DNA from: Candidatus Obscuribacter phosphatis
GTDB taxonomy: Bacteria > Cyanobacteriota > Vampirovibrionia > Obscuribacterales > Obscuribacteraceae
DNA: 64,000 bases
Direction: 5' to 3'
Assembly (NCBI GenBank): GCA_001899315.1
Contig: MOYA01000001.1
Span: 1,650,599-1,714,598 of the forward strand
This document shows, in pieces, positions 27,696-35,655 of the stretch (positions are counted from its first letter, which is position 1; each line of letters starts with the position of its first letter). Below the pieces are notes generated by a model, which was given only the letters and a program-made list of their open reading frames with translations, was not told where the DNA came from and searched no databases. Position numbers and translations under genes: made by a program.

Positions 27696-28784
27696 ATGAA
27701 AATACTGATTGCCGATAAAGACAATCAAGCGGTGAAGCTGCTTGATCTAATATTGAAAGAATTAAAATTTGAGCCCATCGTCTGCAATAGCGGTGAGGAA
27801 GCCTGGCGACGCTTCCAGTCCAATAATTTTCCGCCTGTCTTGATTATCGACCCAAACTTGCCCGATATTAGCGGCTTTGAACTGCTCAAGCGGGTGAGAG
27901 AAAGCCAAAAGGGCAAAGTCACCTATGTCATTTTTCTGGCACCGAGAGGCCTTAGAGAAAATCTCATAGCCGCCTATAACGCCGGGGTAGACGACTATAT
28001 AGTCAAACCCTTTTATGCCGAAGAAATGAAGGCTCGTCTGCGCTCTGCCAAAAGACTAGTTACTTTGCAGAGTAATTTGCTTGACCGAAACATCTTGTTG
28101 GAAGAAATGGTCTATGCCGTCACCCACGATATGAGGACGCCCCTTATCGCCATGGAAATGACCGGCAAGCAAGCCCAGGAAGGAATTTACGGCGATCTGC
28201 CTGAATCGTATAGAAAGATACTGAAAACCACTGAAGGTTCCCTGAAAGACTTGCTTTCAATGGTGGACAACCTTTTGCGGGTGGCACGCTATGAAGCGGG
28301 CAAAATCGAGAGGAATACTGAGCCAGTGGACCTGCATAAAATCTGCCAGGAATGTCTCGATGAACTGCGCCCGATTTATGAAAAGAAGAGTCTCAACGTC
28401 AAGCTCTTGCAAGACACATTAGAAGTAAAGCTGACAATTGTGCGCCAAGATCTGAAGCGAGTCATCTTCAACCTTCTGGATAACGCCATAAAGTTCACAC
28501 CGGCCCGAGGCTCAATTACTCTTTCAGTGCAAAGAGTGCAAGACAAAGTAATAGTCGGTGTGCAGGACAGTGGGCGGGGCGTGCGCGCCGAAGAGGCGAA
28601 AGAGCTATTCAACCGCTTTGCCAGAGCAAGCGGTGCCAGACATGCCCCGGGCACGGGGCTTGGGCTCTATATGTGCAGACGCATAATTGAAGCCCACGGC
28701 GGTATAATTGACTGTATTCCTCGCAAAAGCGAGGGCGAGGGAACCGGTACCACTTTCAGCTTTATGCTGCCCGTGCAAAACTAA
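27696..28784 (+). CDS. Response-regulator/histidine-kinase hybrid
   Basis: A 362-aa cytoplasmic signalling protein with an N-terminal receiver and a C-terminal kinase, the reverse of the usual sensor order. The receiver's phospho-acceptor is Asp52 (LIIDPNLPDISG) and its Lys104 is in IVKPF. The HisKA helix has His144 in AVTHDMRTPL. The ATPase has N (NLLDNAIKF), G1 (DSGRGV) and G2 (GTGLGLYM) boxes, all complete. There is no transmembrane sensor, so input must come through the receiver or a partner. It follows the permease gene by 14 bases, which suggests joint expression. Confidence 0.9.
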   Translation: MKILIADKDNQAVKLLDLILKELKFEPIVCNSGEEAWRRFQSNNFPPVLIIDPNLPDISGFELLKRVRESQKGKVTYVIFLAPRGLRENLIAAYNAGVDDYIVKPFYAEEMKARLRSAKRLVTLQSNLLDRNILLEEMVYAVTHDMRTPLIAMEMTGKQAQEGIYGDLPESYRKILKTTEGSLKDLLSMVDNLLRVARYEAGKIERNTEPVDLHKICQECLDELRPIYEKKSLNVKLLQDTLEVKLTIVRQDLKRVIFNLLDNAIKFTPARGSITLSVQRVQDKVIVGVQDSGRGVRAEEAKELFNRFARASGARHAPGTGLGLYMCRRIIEAHGGIIDCIPRKSEGEGTGTTFSFMLPVQN

Positions 28785-28807
28785 GTACAGCAAAACTGAG
28801 TAAAAAC

Positions 28808-29221
28808 ATGCCCCATCTTCGCGAAATAATTGCCGAAATCAAAAAACGTGGACTGTTCAAAGGGGTCTCTGTTTTCTTTGACCGCACTTTTTTGCATAGA
28901 GAAGACTCAAAAGAAAAGATCTCATCCGCTCGCATGACCAATAACCGCATGCAAGCCTTGGATGGGCAAGGTTATCGCGAATGCTATATGGAAAAAATAA
29001 AAGAAGTAGCACAGAGCGAAGCCTCAAGTTCAGCCAAAGAATACTGGTTTGGTGATGAGAACAAAGAAGGCGACGAGAAAAAAGGTGAAGAAAACAGTCC
29101 TTCTTGGGCTCGTCAGATACCAAATCAAGCCCGCATCACCAGCACCAGGATAAAGGCCTACACCGACAGCCTGGCTAAACCATCTGATATCGATGCCATC
29201 GACGAGCCGGATCAGAACTAG
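28808..29221 (+). CDS. Small charged protein, unknown
   Basis: 137 aa, not recognised. The first 80 residues are basic and helical (MPHLREIIAEIKKRGLFKG). The middle is acidic (GDENKEGDEKKGEENS), and the C-terminus is Ser/Asp-rich. No strong Shine-Dalgarno is visible. It follows the histidine kinase by 23 bases on the same strand and looks like the third gene of that unit. Confidence 0.5.
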   Translation: MPHLREIIAEIKKRGLFKGVSVFFDRTFLHREDSKEKISSARMTNNRMQALDGQGYRECYMEKIKEVAQSEASSSAKEYWFGDENKEGDEKKGEENSPSWARQIPNQARITSTRIKAYTDSLAKPSDIDAIDEPDQN

Positions 29222-29241
29222 TAGAAAACGTCGGTGAAAGA

Positions 29242-29937
29242 CTACAAAAGCCCTTCTTTCATAGCCTTCACAGCCGCCTGAGTACGCCCGGTCACCGAGA
29301 GCTTTTCGAGAATGTGCTCGACATGCGTGCGCACAGTAGAGATACTGATAATCAGTTTTTCACTGATTTCTTTATTGGAAAAACCTTCCACCATGAGCTT
29401 CAATACTTCTTTCTCTCTCTGAGAGAGTGAATCAGAAAGACTTGAACTTATGCCAGAACCAGAGCCAGAACTAGTAGCATGAGTCTTATCTGTCTCTTCT
29501 TGGGGCTTCCTTTGCATCTCAAAAACAGCAAGCACCTTGGAAGCTATCTTGGGGTCAATCCAGGCAGCCCCCTGACTAACCGAACTAAGAGCAATCTTGA
29601 TCCGCTCTGAAGCACTATCTTTCAAACAATAACCTTGAGCGCCGGCTGAAAGAGCGGCGAAAATTTCATCGTCATTGTCGTGCGATGTAAGCATAACAAT
29701 GTTAACGGCTGGTAAGGCAATCTTGATTTCACGGGTAGCATCGATGCCGCTTTTGTAGGGCAGACCAATATCCATGACAATCAAGTCTGGCTTTAGTTCA
29801 AGCGCCATCTGCACAGCTTCTTCGCCATCTTGAGCCTCGCCGACGACCTTGAATTCTCCCTGTCTTTCAATGACCGAGACCAGGCCCTGCCGCATCAGGT
29901 CGTTATCTTCAACAATTAACACATTCTTGCTAGTCAT
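29242..29937 (-). CDS. NarL-type LuxR-family response regulator
   Basis: DNA-binding two-component regulator of 231 aa. The start is the ATG at 29937 (MTSKNVLIVEDND). The longer frame only adds a non-homologous extension. The receiver carries Asp56 (LIVMDIGLP) and a Lys in YCLKDSA. The helix-turn-helix (LSQREKEVLKLMVEGFSNKEI to STVRTHVEHILEKL) is the canonical LuxR_C domain. The linker is Ser/Gly-rich (SSGSGSGISSS). It is encoded on the opposite strand, convergent with the kinase unit, so whether they are partners is open. A TATAAT 13 bases before the ATG suggests a leaderless or very short leader. Confidence 0.93.
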   Translation of the reverse strand: MTSKNVLIVEDNDLMRQGLVSVIERQGEFKVVGEAQDGEEAVQMALELKPDLIVMDIGLPYKSGIDATREIKIALPAVNIVMLTSHDNDDEIFAALSAGAQGYCLKDSASERIKIALSSVSQGAAWIDPKIASKVLAVFEMQRKPQEETDKTHATSSGSGSGISSSLSDSLSQREKEVLKLMVEGFSNKEISEKLIISISTVRTHVEHILEKLSVTGRTQAAVKAMKEGLL

Positions 29938-29969
29938 TCTAACCATTATAGACCATAGTCTTAATAGGT

Positions 29970-30001
29970 TTGACAGGCTTAGCCGCCTATGAAAGTATAA
30001 T
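29970..30001 (+). promoter_or_regulatory. Possible promoter of the penicillin-binding protein gene
   Basis: TTGACA (29970-29975) and TATAAT (29996-30001) are both exact, but the 20-base spacer is three longer than optimal. It would start a transcript about 65 bases before the PBP ATG. A CCGGAG-containing leader follows. Confidence 0.35.
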
Positions 30002-30072
30002 CGGCGCATAGGTAAGATCAGCCATTCAGCCGGAGATAACGGCAACTAGAGGTCCGAGGAAGAGGTTAGGAG

Positions 30073-32160
30073 ATGTCCGACTTAAGACAGATGACTGGCA
30101 AGACCCATGCCAGAGATGTCTTTAAAGCACTGTTCAGTCTCACCAAGGCGATCTTGCAAGTCGTCCTTGTTTTCGGCACTCTTGGCGGTACAGTCGTCTC
30201 GCTTTTGGTTGTGCAAGAACTGGTAAAAATTCCAGATCTAAGTTATCTCAAAAACTATAAACCGGTTGATTCAATTGCTATCTACGATAAAGACGATCAG
30301 CTGATAGAAAGTGTTGATGCTGGTTTGCCCCGTACCGTCATCGCCTATAAAGACCTGCCCAGAGTATTGGTATTAGCGTTGATGGCAGCTGAAGACAAAC
30401 ATTTCTTTGAACACCATGGAGTTAGCCCACAGGGTATTTTGAGAGCCGTTTTAGCCAATGCCAAAGCCATGCAGATGAAAGAAGGCGGTTCGACAATTAC
30501 CCAACAACTGGCCAAAAATCTATTTTTTCTAGATGTAAAAAGAACCGGCATAATCAAAATAGCCGAAATGATTGTCGCAAATCGTCTAGAGGACAAGTTT
30601 TCAAAAGAAGAGATATTGTCTCTCTACCTGACCGAAATCTATTTCGGAGAAGGCGCACGCGGAATCGAGCAAGCAGCCCAAACCTATTTCGGCAAGTCAG
30701 CCAACGCGCTCAATTTACAAGAGTCAGCCTTTCTTGCCGGTATCATTCGCTCTCCTTCTTATCTTGGGCAGAAGAGTCATCGCAAGGCAGCTATCGAAAG
30801 ACAGAGACAAGTCTTGCAAGCCATGCAAGAAAGCAATTACATAACCATGGAAGCGATGATGAGAGCCGAGGCTACGCCGCTCGAATTCAGAAGAGCCAAA
30901 GTCAAAGAAAAGACTTATCCCTTTACCAAGTTTCCCTATTTCACATCTTATGTTTTGGAACAAGTAAAAGGTTCTTTCAGTGAACATGCAATTGGTCTAA
31001 ATGGACTGAAAATCTATACCACTCTGGACCCGGTGGCTCAAACACTGGCAGAAAAAACTTTGGCGCAGGAAATCAGACGTGCCCCTCTTGGAATTGAAGA
31101 AGAAGCACTAGTGGCTCTATCTACAAAAGACAGTGCCATAAGAGCCCTGGTGGGCGGAGCCCATGATTTTTGGCAAAATCAATGGAACTGCGCTGTCAAC
31201 CCGCATACGGCCGGTTCATCGATTAAGCCCTTTATCTATTTGACCGCCTTTATGGCCGGTATCATGACCCCGGAAAGCACAGTGCTGGACGCCCCCTTTG
31301 AAATGGATGATCAAGGCGGAAAATGGACACCCAAAAACTTTGACGGCAAGTATCTAGGCAATATTACAGTCAGAGACGCTCTTATGCAGTCACGCAACAT
31401 GTGTACCATCAGAGTAACCGAACAGGTCGGCATCAAAAGCGTGATCAGTACACTTGATTCGGCAGGAATTAAGTCGAAGATGAGCCCGACTCTAGCACTG
31501 GCCCTGGGCAGTTCGGCGGTGACGCCTCTGGAATTGGCCGGTGCCTATGCCACCTTGGCGCGGGGTGGACTAGCCACACCGCCTTGGACCATTCGCCGTA
31601 TAGAAGACGCGCGCGGCAAGATAATCAGCTATTATCAGCCTAGTATCTGCCGAGTCTTTCCACAAGAGCAAGTAACCTGGCTGACCGACATACTGCAAGA
31701 TGTTGTTGCCAGAGGCACCGGCACCTTGGCTAGACTGGACAGACCCACCGCCGGAAAAACAGGAACAGCCGATAAGGCAAAAGATATCTGGTTTGTAGGC
31801 TTCACACCAGATATGGTGACCTGCGTCTGGGGTGGCGGCGACGAAAAGAAAGACCTGGGCCGCAATGTCACCGGCGGTACAGTCATGGCTAGAGTTTTCC
31901 GCAATTTCAATGAGCGCTTTTACCAGGCGGTCAAGACACCGGAAGGTGAGCTTTTGACTTCTCGATATAACGACTTAGACAAACCGCATGAAGCAGTGAA
32001 ACCAATTAGTCACAGCAATGACGTGCCGCTTAGTGAAATCGACCCTTCTTATGCCTCGGCTCCAAGCTCTGGACAATATCAGAATCGCCCTAAAGCGGCG
32101 GCTCATGGACAAGCGGTGCGAAGCCAAAAGGGTATCACCGAATATAAGTGGGAAGAATAA
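30073..32160 (+). CDS. Class A penicillin-binding protein (PBP1-like)
   Basis: Bifunctional peptidoglycan glycosyltransferase and DD-transpeptidase of 695 aa. One N-terminal membrane segment (about 28-48) is followed by the GT51 domain with EDKHFFEHHG (107-116) and GGSTITQQLAKNLF (138-151). The transpeptidase motifs are SSIK (nucleophile Ser382, Lys385), SRN (440-442) and KTG (562-564), all intact. The C-terminus is a Ser/Pro/Gln-rich disordered tail. AGGAG lies just before the ATG. It should be anchored in the inner membrane and extend the cell wall. Its stop overlaps the convergent gene by 26 bases. Confidence 0.95.
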   Translation: MSDLRQMTGKTHARDVFKALFSLTKAILQVVLVFGTLGGTVVSLLVVQELVKIPDLSYLKNYKPVDSIAIYDKDDQLIESVDAGLPRTVIAYKDLPRVLVLALMAAEDKHFFEHHGVSPQGILRAVLANAKAMQMKEGGSTITQQLAKNLFFLDVKRTGIIKIAEMIVANRLEDKFSKEEILSLYLTEIYFGEGARGIEQAAQTYFGKSANALNLQESAFLAGIIRSPSYLGQKSHRKAAIERQRQVLQAMQESNYITMEAMMRAEATPLEFRRAKVKEKTYPFTKFPYFTSYVLEQVKGSFSEHAIGLNGLKIYTTLDPVAQTLAEKTLAQEIRRAPLGIEEEALVALSTKDSAIRALVGGAHDFWQNQWNCAVNPHTAGSSIKPFIYLTAFMAGIMTPESTVLDAPFEMDDQGGKWTPKNFDGKYLGNITVRDALMQSRNMCTIRVTEQVGIKSVISTLDSAGIKSKMSPTLALALGSSAVTPLELAGAYATLARGGLATPPWTIRRIEDARGKIISYYQPSICRVFPQEQVTWLTDILQDVVARGTGTLARLDRPTAGKTGTADKAKDIWFVGFTPDMVTCVWGGGDEKKDLGRNVTGGTVMARVFRNFNERFYQAVKTPEGELLTSRYNDLDKPHEAVKPISHSNDVPLSEIDPSYASAPSSGQYQNRPKAAAHGQAVRSQKGITEYKWEE

Positions 32161-33115
32161 TCTTTTCCAAACGTCCTGTTTGACTATACTCTAGAATTAG
32201 CTCTTGCCCAGTTTCTTTAGCCTTTTCCAAAATAGGCACCACTGCTAGTGTATCTAGACTATAGATCTTATCGGCCAAGACCTGGGGCGGCAGTGAAAAC
32301 TTGTCCAGTTTCTTGACTGCTAAGCGTCCACTTGTAAAAGAAATTGCCGCAATTAAACCATTGCCGTCCTTCTCAAGAGCCTTTAGTTTAGACCTTTCAG
32401 AGTTGTTTCGATCGACAAAGAGCTTTAGTTTCTCAGCCGAGAAAATTTTTCTCTTTCCAGCACCGTAGCCAATCAAAAGCGGAGTCTTGAGCCCTCGATA
32501 CTCTTTTAGGTTGACAGGCTTTTGCCTGTCGAGCCTGATTAACTCGGCGACGACATAAGACTTAGTCTTTTTCCCAACCTTGAAAGTCTCGATATCTTCA
32601 CTGACCAAAACAGCCGGACAAGAGTCTAATCGCAAAAGAGAGAGGCAACGGTAGTCTTTATCTAACGGTCCAAAGCTTTTGCGATCGACAAGAGCGTACT
32701 TATCTTTATTACTCAACAAAACTTGCAACCTGAGACGTGGCTCCGGTGAATTTTCAGCTAGAGTAGATACCAAAAGCAAGTCATTCTTGCCGTCTTTATT
32801 GAAATCAGCGACAAGACTATAAAAGTCGAAACAGTCTGCGCCTAAACAGGCCAGCGGAGAAGCATCATCTCTAAAAACCAATAGATCATCGGCCAATTTT
32901 AGTCTAAACCCGGCTCGATTGGACCCAGATAGATAGATGCCTTTCTCTGACTCAAGATCTCTGCGTGTTAAGAGTCGGCAAGGAGGGAAGAGCTTTTTTG
33001 CGTCGCTGTCGGCAATAACAGTAGGGATCACATCAGACTTGGCTAGTGAAGAAATAGAGGCAGAAAGCCAAAGACAAACTAAGAATAAGAGCTTGATTAG
33101 ATGCAGTTGCCTCAT
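32135..33115 (-). CDS. Secreted protein with a VCBS/FG-GAP-like repeat
   Basis: 326 aa with a signal peptide (MRQLHLIKLLFLVCLWLSASI, cleavage after SSLA). One calcium-binding-like loop is visible (ADFNKDGKNDLLLV), as in VCBS/FG-GAP beta-propeller repeats. The remainder is beta-rich with no family I can name. The start overlaps the end of the FAD-monooxygenase gene (gap of four bases), so translational coupling is likely. The 3' end overlaps the convergent PBP gene. Confidence 0.6.
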   Translation of the reverse strand: MRQLHLIKLLFLVCLWLSASISSLAKSDVIPTVIADSDAKKLFPPCRLLTRRDLESEKGIYLSGSNRAGFRLKLADDLLVFRDDASPLACLGADCFDFYSLVADFNKDGKNDLLLVSTLAENSPEPRLRLQVLLSNKDKYALVDRKSFGPLDKDYRCLSLLRLDSCPAVLVSEDIETFKVGKKTKSYVVAELIRLDRQKPVNLKEYRGLKTPLLIGYGAGKRKIFSAEKLKLFVDRNNSERSKLKALEKDGNGLIAAISFTSGRLAVKKLDKFSLPPQVLADKIYSLDTLAVVPILEKAKETGQELILEYSQTGRLEKIILPTYIR

Positions 33116-33119
33116 AAAA

Positions 33120-34283
33120 TCAAATCTTGTGTCCCATGATTTTGTCGATGGTGGGCATGCTGCCGCCCTTCATCACTGCACGGGTGAGGCTATCTCGATA
33201 CTTCATCCAAAGGGGATTTTCACTTTGATTAAAGCTGCCGGCTCGTCTTGAACTTCTAGTCACAAAAGAGGTCCGCCTCATTCTTCTTAGGCAAAAGCGC
33301 TCGAGCAAAGCCGACAGCTCAACGCCAAAACCAGGCTTAAGTAGCCGTCCGAGCACAACCGCGTCTTCTATAGCCATACAGGCGCCCTGACCTAAATTGG
33401 GAGTGGTGGGATGGGCGGCATCGCCCAAGATGAGGACATGGTTATCGGTCCAGTCATAGACAGGCTCGCGGTCATAGATATCATTTTTTAGTATAGTATC
33501 GGCATCGGTGGCATCGAGAAGTTCACCAACCAGGGCATGATAGCCCCTAAATCGAGCCAGCAAATAGCGTTTTCTTTCTCTGCCGTCTTCCACAACCCCG
33601 GCAGGCATATTGGCAGTGGCGTACCAAGCCATCTCGCCGTCATGGGTATGCAGCAAACCAAATTGTGCACCATCGCCATTGGTATGCCAGACTGCCCCCC
33701 TCGGTATGCGACTGGGGCTGAGAGGCGTCACGGCGCGAAAGCAGGTATAACCGCTATAACGCTTGCTCTGATCTACAAGCATTTGCTTGCGCACATTAGA
33801 ATTAAAACCATCAGCACCGATAAGCAGATCGGCTTCATAAACGGCTCCATTTTCGAAATAGGCGCTGACAATGCCGTTTGACTGCTTATAACGCAAAAAT
33901 TTATGCTTCAGCTTCACTTGGCATTTTTCATCCACCCCCTCGCGAAGGGCCTCAATAAGACGGCGGCGGTGTATAGTCCAAGACTTACAGCCTACTAGTT
34001 TCTCTAGACGCGCCAAGTCGACCGCACCAAGTACGGTACCACTGCTATCGAGAAAGCGAAAACTCTCAACCACACGTCCTCTTGACTGCACCGTCTGGCT
34101 AAGACCCAGTTCTTGCAGGGCATACATACCGTTTGACCAAAGGGTTAGACCGGCGCCTACTTCTCTGAGGCAATCGCTGCTCTCAAAAACCCGACAGGCT
34201 ATGCCTTGACGGCTTAAGGCAGTGGCCGTAGTCAAACCGGCAATTCCACCACCTATAATTATTGCTGTTTCCACCTTTTTCAT
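33120..34283 (-). CDS. FAD-dependent monooxygenase
   Basis: Flavoprotein hydroxylase of the UbiH/salicylate-hydroxylase class, 387 aa. The Rossmann motif is GGGIAGLTTATAL near the start. The second motif LLIGADGFNSNVRK carries the conserved Asp-Gly of the class. GDAAHPTTPNLGQGACMAIEDA is the FAD ribityl-binding motif. The likely role is hydroxylation or epoxidation of an aromatic or prenyl substrate. The precise substrate cannot be assigned. It is divergent from the DJ-1 gene, the two starts being nine bases apart. Confidence 0.88.
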   Translation of the reverse strand: MKKVETAIIIGGGIAGLTTATALSRQGIACRVFESSDCLREVGAGLTLWSNGMYALQELGLSQTVQSRGRVVESFRFLDSSGTVLGAVDLARLEKLVGCKSWTIHRRRLIEALREGVDEKCQVKLKHKFLRYKQSNGIVSAYFENGAVYEADLLIGADGFNSNVRKQMLVDQSKRYSGYTCFRAVTPLSPSRIPRGAVWHTNGDGAQFGLLHTHDGEMAWYATANMPAGVVEDGRERKRYLLARFRGYHALVGELLDATDADTILKNDIYDREPVYDWTDNHVLILGDAAHPTTPNLGQGACMAIEDAVVLGRLLKPGFGVELSALLERFCLRRMRRTSFVTRSSRRAGSFNQSENPLWMKYRDSLTRAVMKGGSMPTIDKIMGHKI

Positions 34284-34292
34284 GAGGATATT

Positions 34293-34883
34293 ATGCCCAG
34301 ATTGTCCGGTTCAAAAGAAATTCTGATGATAGTCGGCGATTTTGTCGAAGATCTGGAGGTGATGGTGCCCTACCAGATTTTGCTCATGCACGGACACAAG
34401 GTAAAGGCTGTATCGCCCGGAAAACGCAGCAAAGAGAAAGTAAAGACTGCCATACATGATTTTGAGGGTGATCAAACCTATACAGAAAAGCGGGGGCACG
34501 ACTTTATGCTTACTGCCGATTTTGAAAAAATAGACCTGGATAAAATGGATGCCCTGGTTCTGCCAGGTGGGCGGGCACCCGAATTTCTCAGGCTCGACCC
34601 AAAAGTTTTAACCATGGTCAAGCATTTCTTTCAGCACAAGAAGCCAGTGGCTGCTATTTGCCACGGTTTGCAGATTCTCACCGCGGCGAAAGTATTGGAC
34701 GGCTATTCGGCCACGGCTTATCCGACAGTCAAACCTGAAATAGAAAGTGCTGGAGGCACTTTTGTCGAAGTCAGTGTCGGTTTCGACAATAGCCATGTCT
34801 GTCAAAACCTAGTCAGTGCCCCAGCCTGGCCGGCGCACCCTGCTTTTATGAAAGACTTTCTGGAACTTCTAGAGACCCAGTAG
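34293..34883 (+). CDS. DJ-1/PfpI-family protein
   Basis: 196 aa of the class-I glutamine-amidotransferase-like fold. The nucleophile elbow ICHG carries the Cys, with the acidic partner in FVEDLE near the N-terminus. It could be a deglycase, chaperone or protease-like protein, as usual for the family. GAGGA precedes the ATG, but those bases also contain the start of the opposite gene, so there is no room for a separate promoter in between. Its end overlaps the convergent exonuclease-fold gene by 15 bases. Confidence 0.88.
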   Translation: MPRLSGSKEILMIVGDFVEDLEVMVPYQILLMHGHKVKAVSPGKRSKEKVKTAIHDFEGDQTYTEKRGHDFMLTADFEKIDLDKMDALVLPGGRAPEFLRLDPKVLTMVKHFFQHKKPVAAICHGLQILTAAKVLDGYSATAYPTVKPEIESAGGTFVEVSVGFDNSHVCQNLVSAPAWPAHPAFMKDFLELLETQ

Positions 34884-35591
34884 GTCTTTGATCTTATCTG
34901 CAGTTGAAAGCTTAGGTTTGTAAAACTGGCCGGTCCAGCCCAGATTGCCTGTTTCAGCCGTGTTTGTTTTCTGACTGGAGGAAGCCATTTTATAAAGAGT
35001 GTCAATCAAACCACGGCACTGTGCCACAGCTGAGATCCCTTTGCTCTTAAGGGGCTGCAGCTTATAGTTGGCGCCGCCGGCATCAATTTCACCGACAAAG
35101 CGTGCATACTGATCTTTCAGGCTGTGACCGGTAAAGACAAAGGGTGGCTGTCCATATTTGACGCAAAGTTCATCAAAGAGAACCTGCACAGCCGACATGT
35201 CCCAGACCAATAGCTGCTTTCCATCAATAAGCCGGGAAAGAGCATGGGCAACGTCGCTAAAGGGTCTGGCATTGAAAACTATGGCTTGGTCAAGACCGTG
35301 TTGAGCAACAATCTGATTAGGCACTATTTCTTCTGGCTTGACTAGTGACTCAAAAAGAGTTTTGCCATCGGGGGTAAGCACCGCCAAAGAAACGAGCATA
35401 GGTTGGTCTAGACCATCGCCAGCCCGGTCTGGATGAATATAAGTCACCTTGGTACCGAAAAGTAGAAAATCGCTCGAATCGATCAAATAACGGGCCCAGA
35501 CGATGGCCTGATTGCGATCAATTACATTGGGATGATTGGAAGAGCTACCATTTGTATCGTTCTTGCTATTAGCGCCTTTTGCCGATTGCAT
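34869..35591 (-). CDS. DnaQ-fold protein with catalytic residues lost
   Basis: 240 aa with the DEDD exonuclease fold but not its active site. The middle aligns with the family (ESLVKPEEIVPNQIVAQHGL, then SRLIDGKQLLVWDMS), yet the first motif reads FGTKVTYI where IDTETTGL is expected. The second motif lacks the N-x-x-F-D pattern, and the third lacks the His/Asp pair (KGISAVAQCRGLIDTL). An exonuclease is therefore unlikely, and a binding role is inferred. GGGGAAG precedes the ATG by four bases. The N-terminal 25 residues are Asn/Ser-rich. Confidence 0.6.
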   Translation of the reverse strand: MQSAKGANSKNDTNGSSSNHPNVIDRNQAIVWARYLIDSSDFLLFGTKVTYIHPDRAGDGLDQPMLVSLAVLTPDGKTLFESLVKPEEIVPNQIVAQHGLDQAIVFNARPFSDVAHALSRLIDGKQLLVWDMSAVQVLFDELCVKYGQPPFVFTGHSLKDQYARFVGEIDAGGANYKLQPLKSKGISAVAQCRGLIDTLYKMASSSQKTNTAETGNLGWTGQFYKPKLSTADKIKDLLGL

Positions 35592-35655
35592 ATTCTTCCC
35601 CTAGGTTCTAACCAGATTTAGTTTAATAGCAGCGGCTTGCTAATAAATTAACTCT

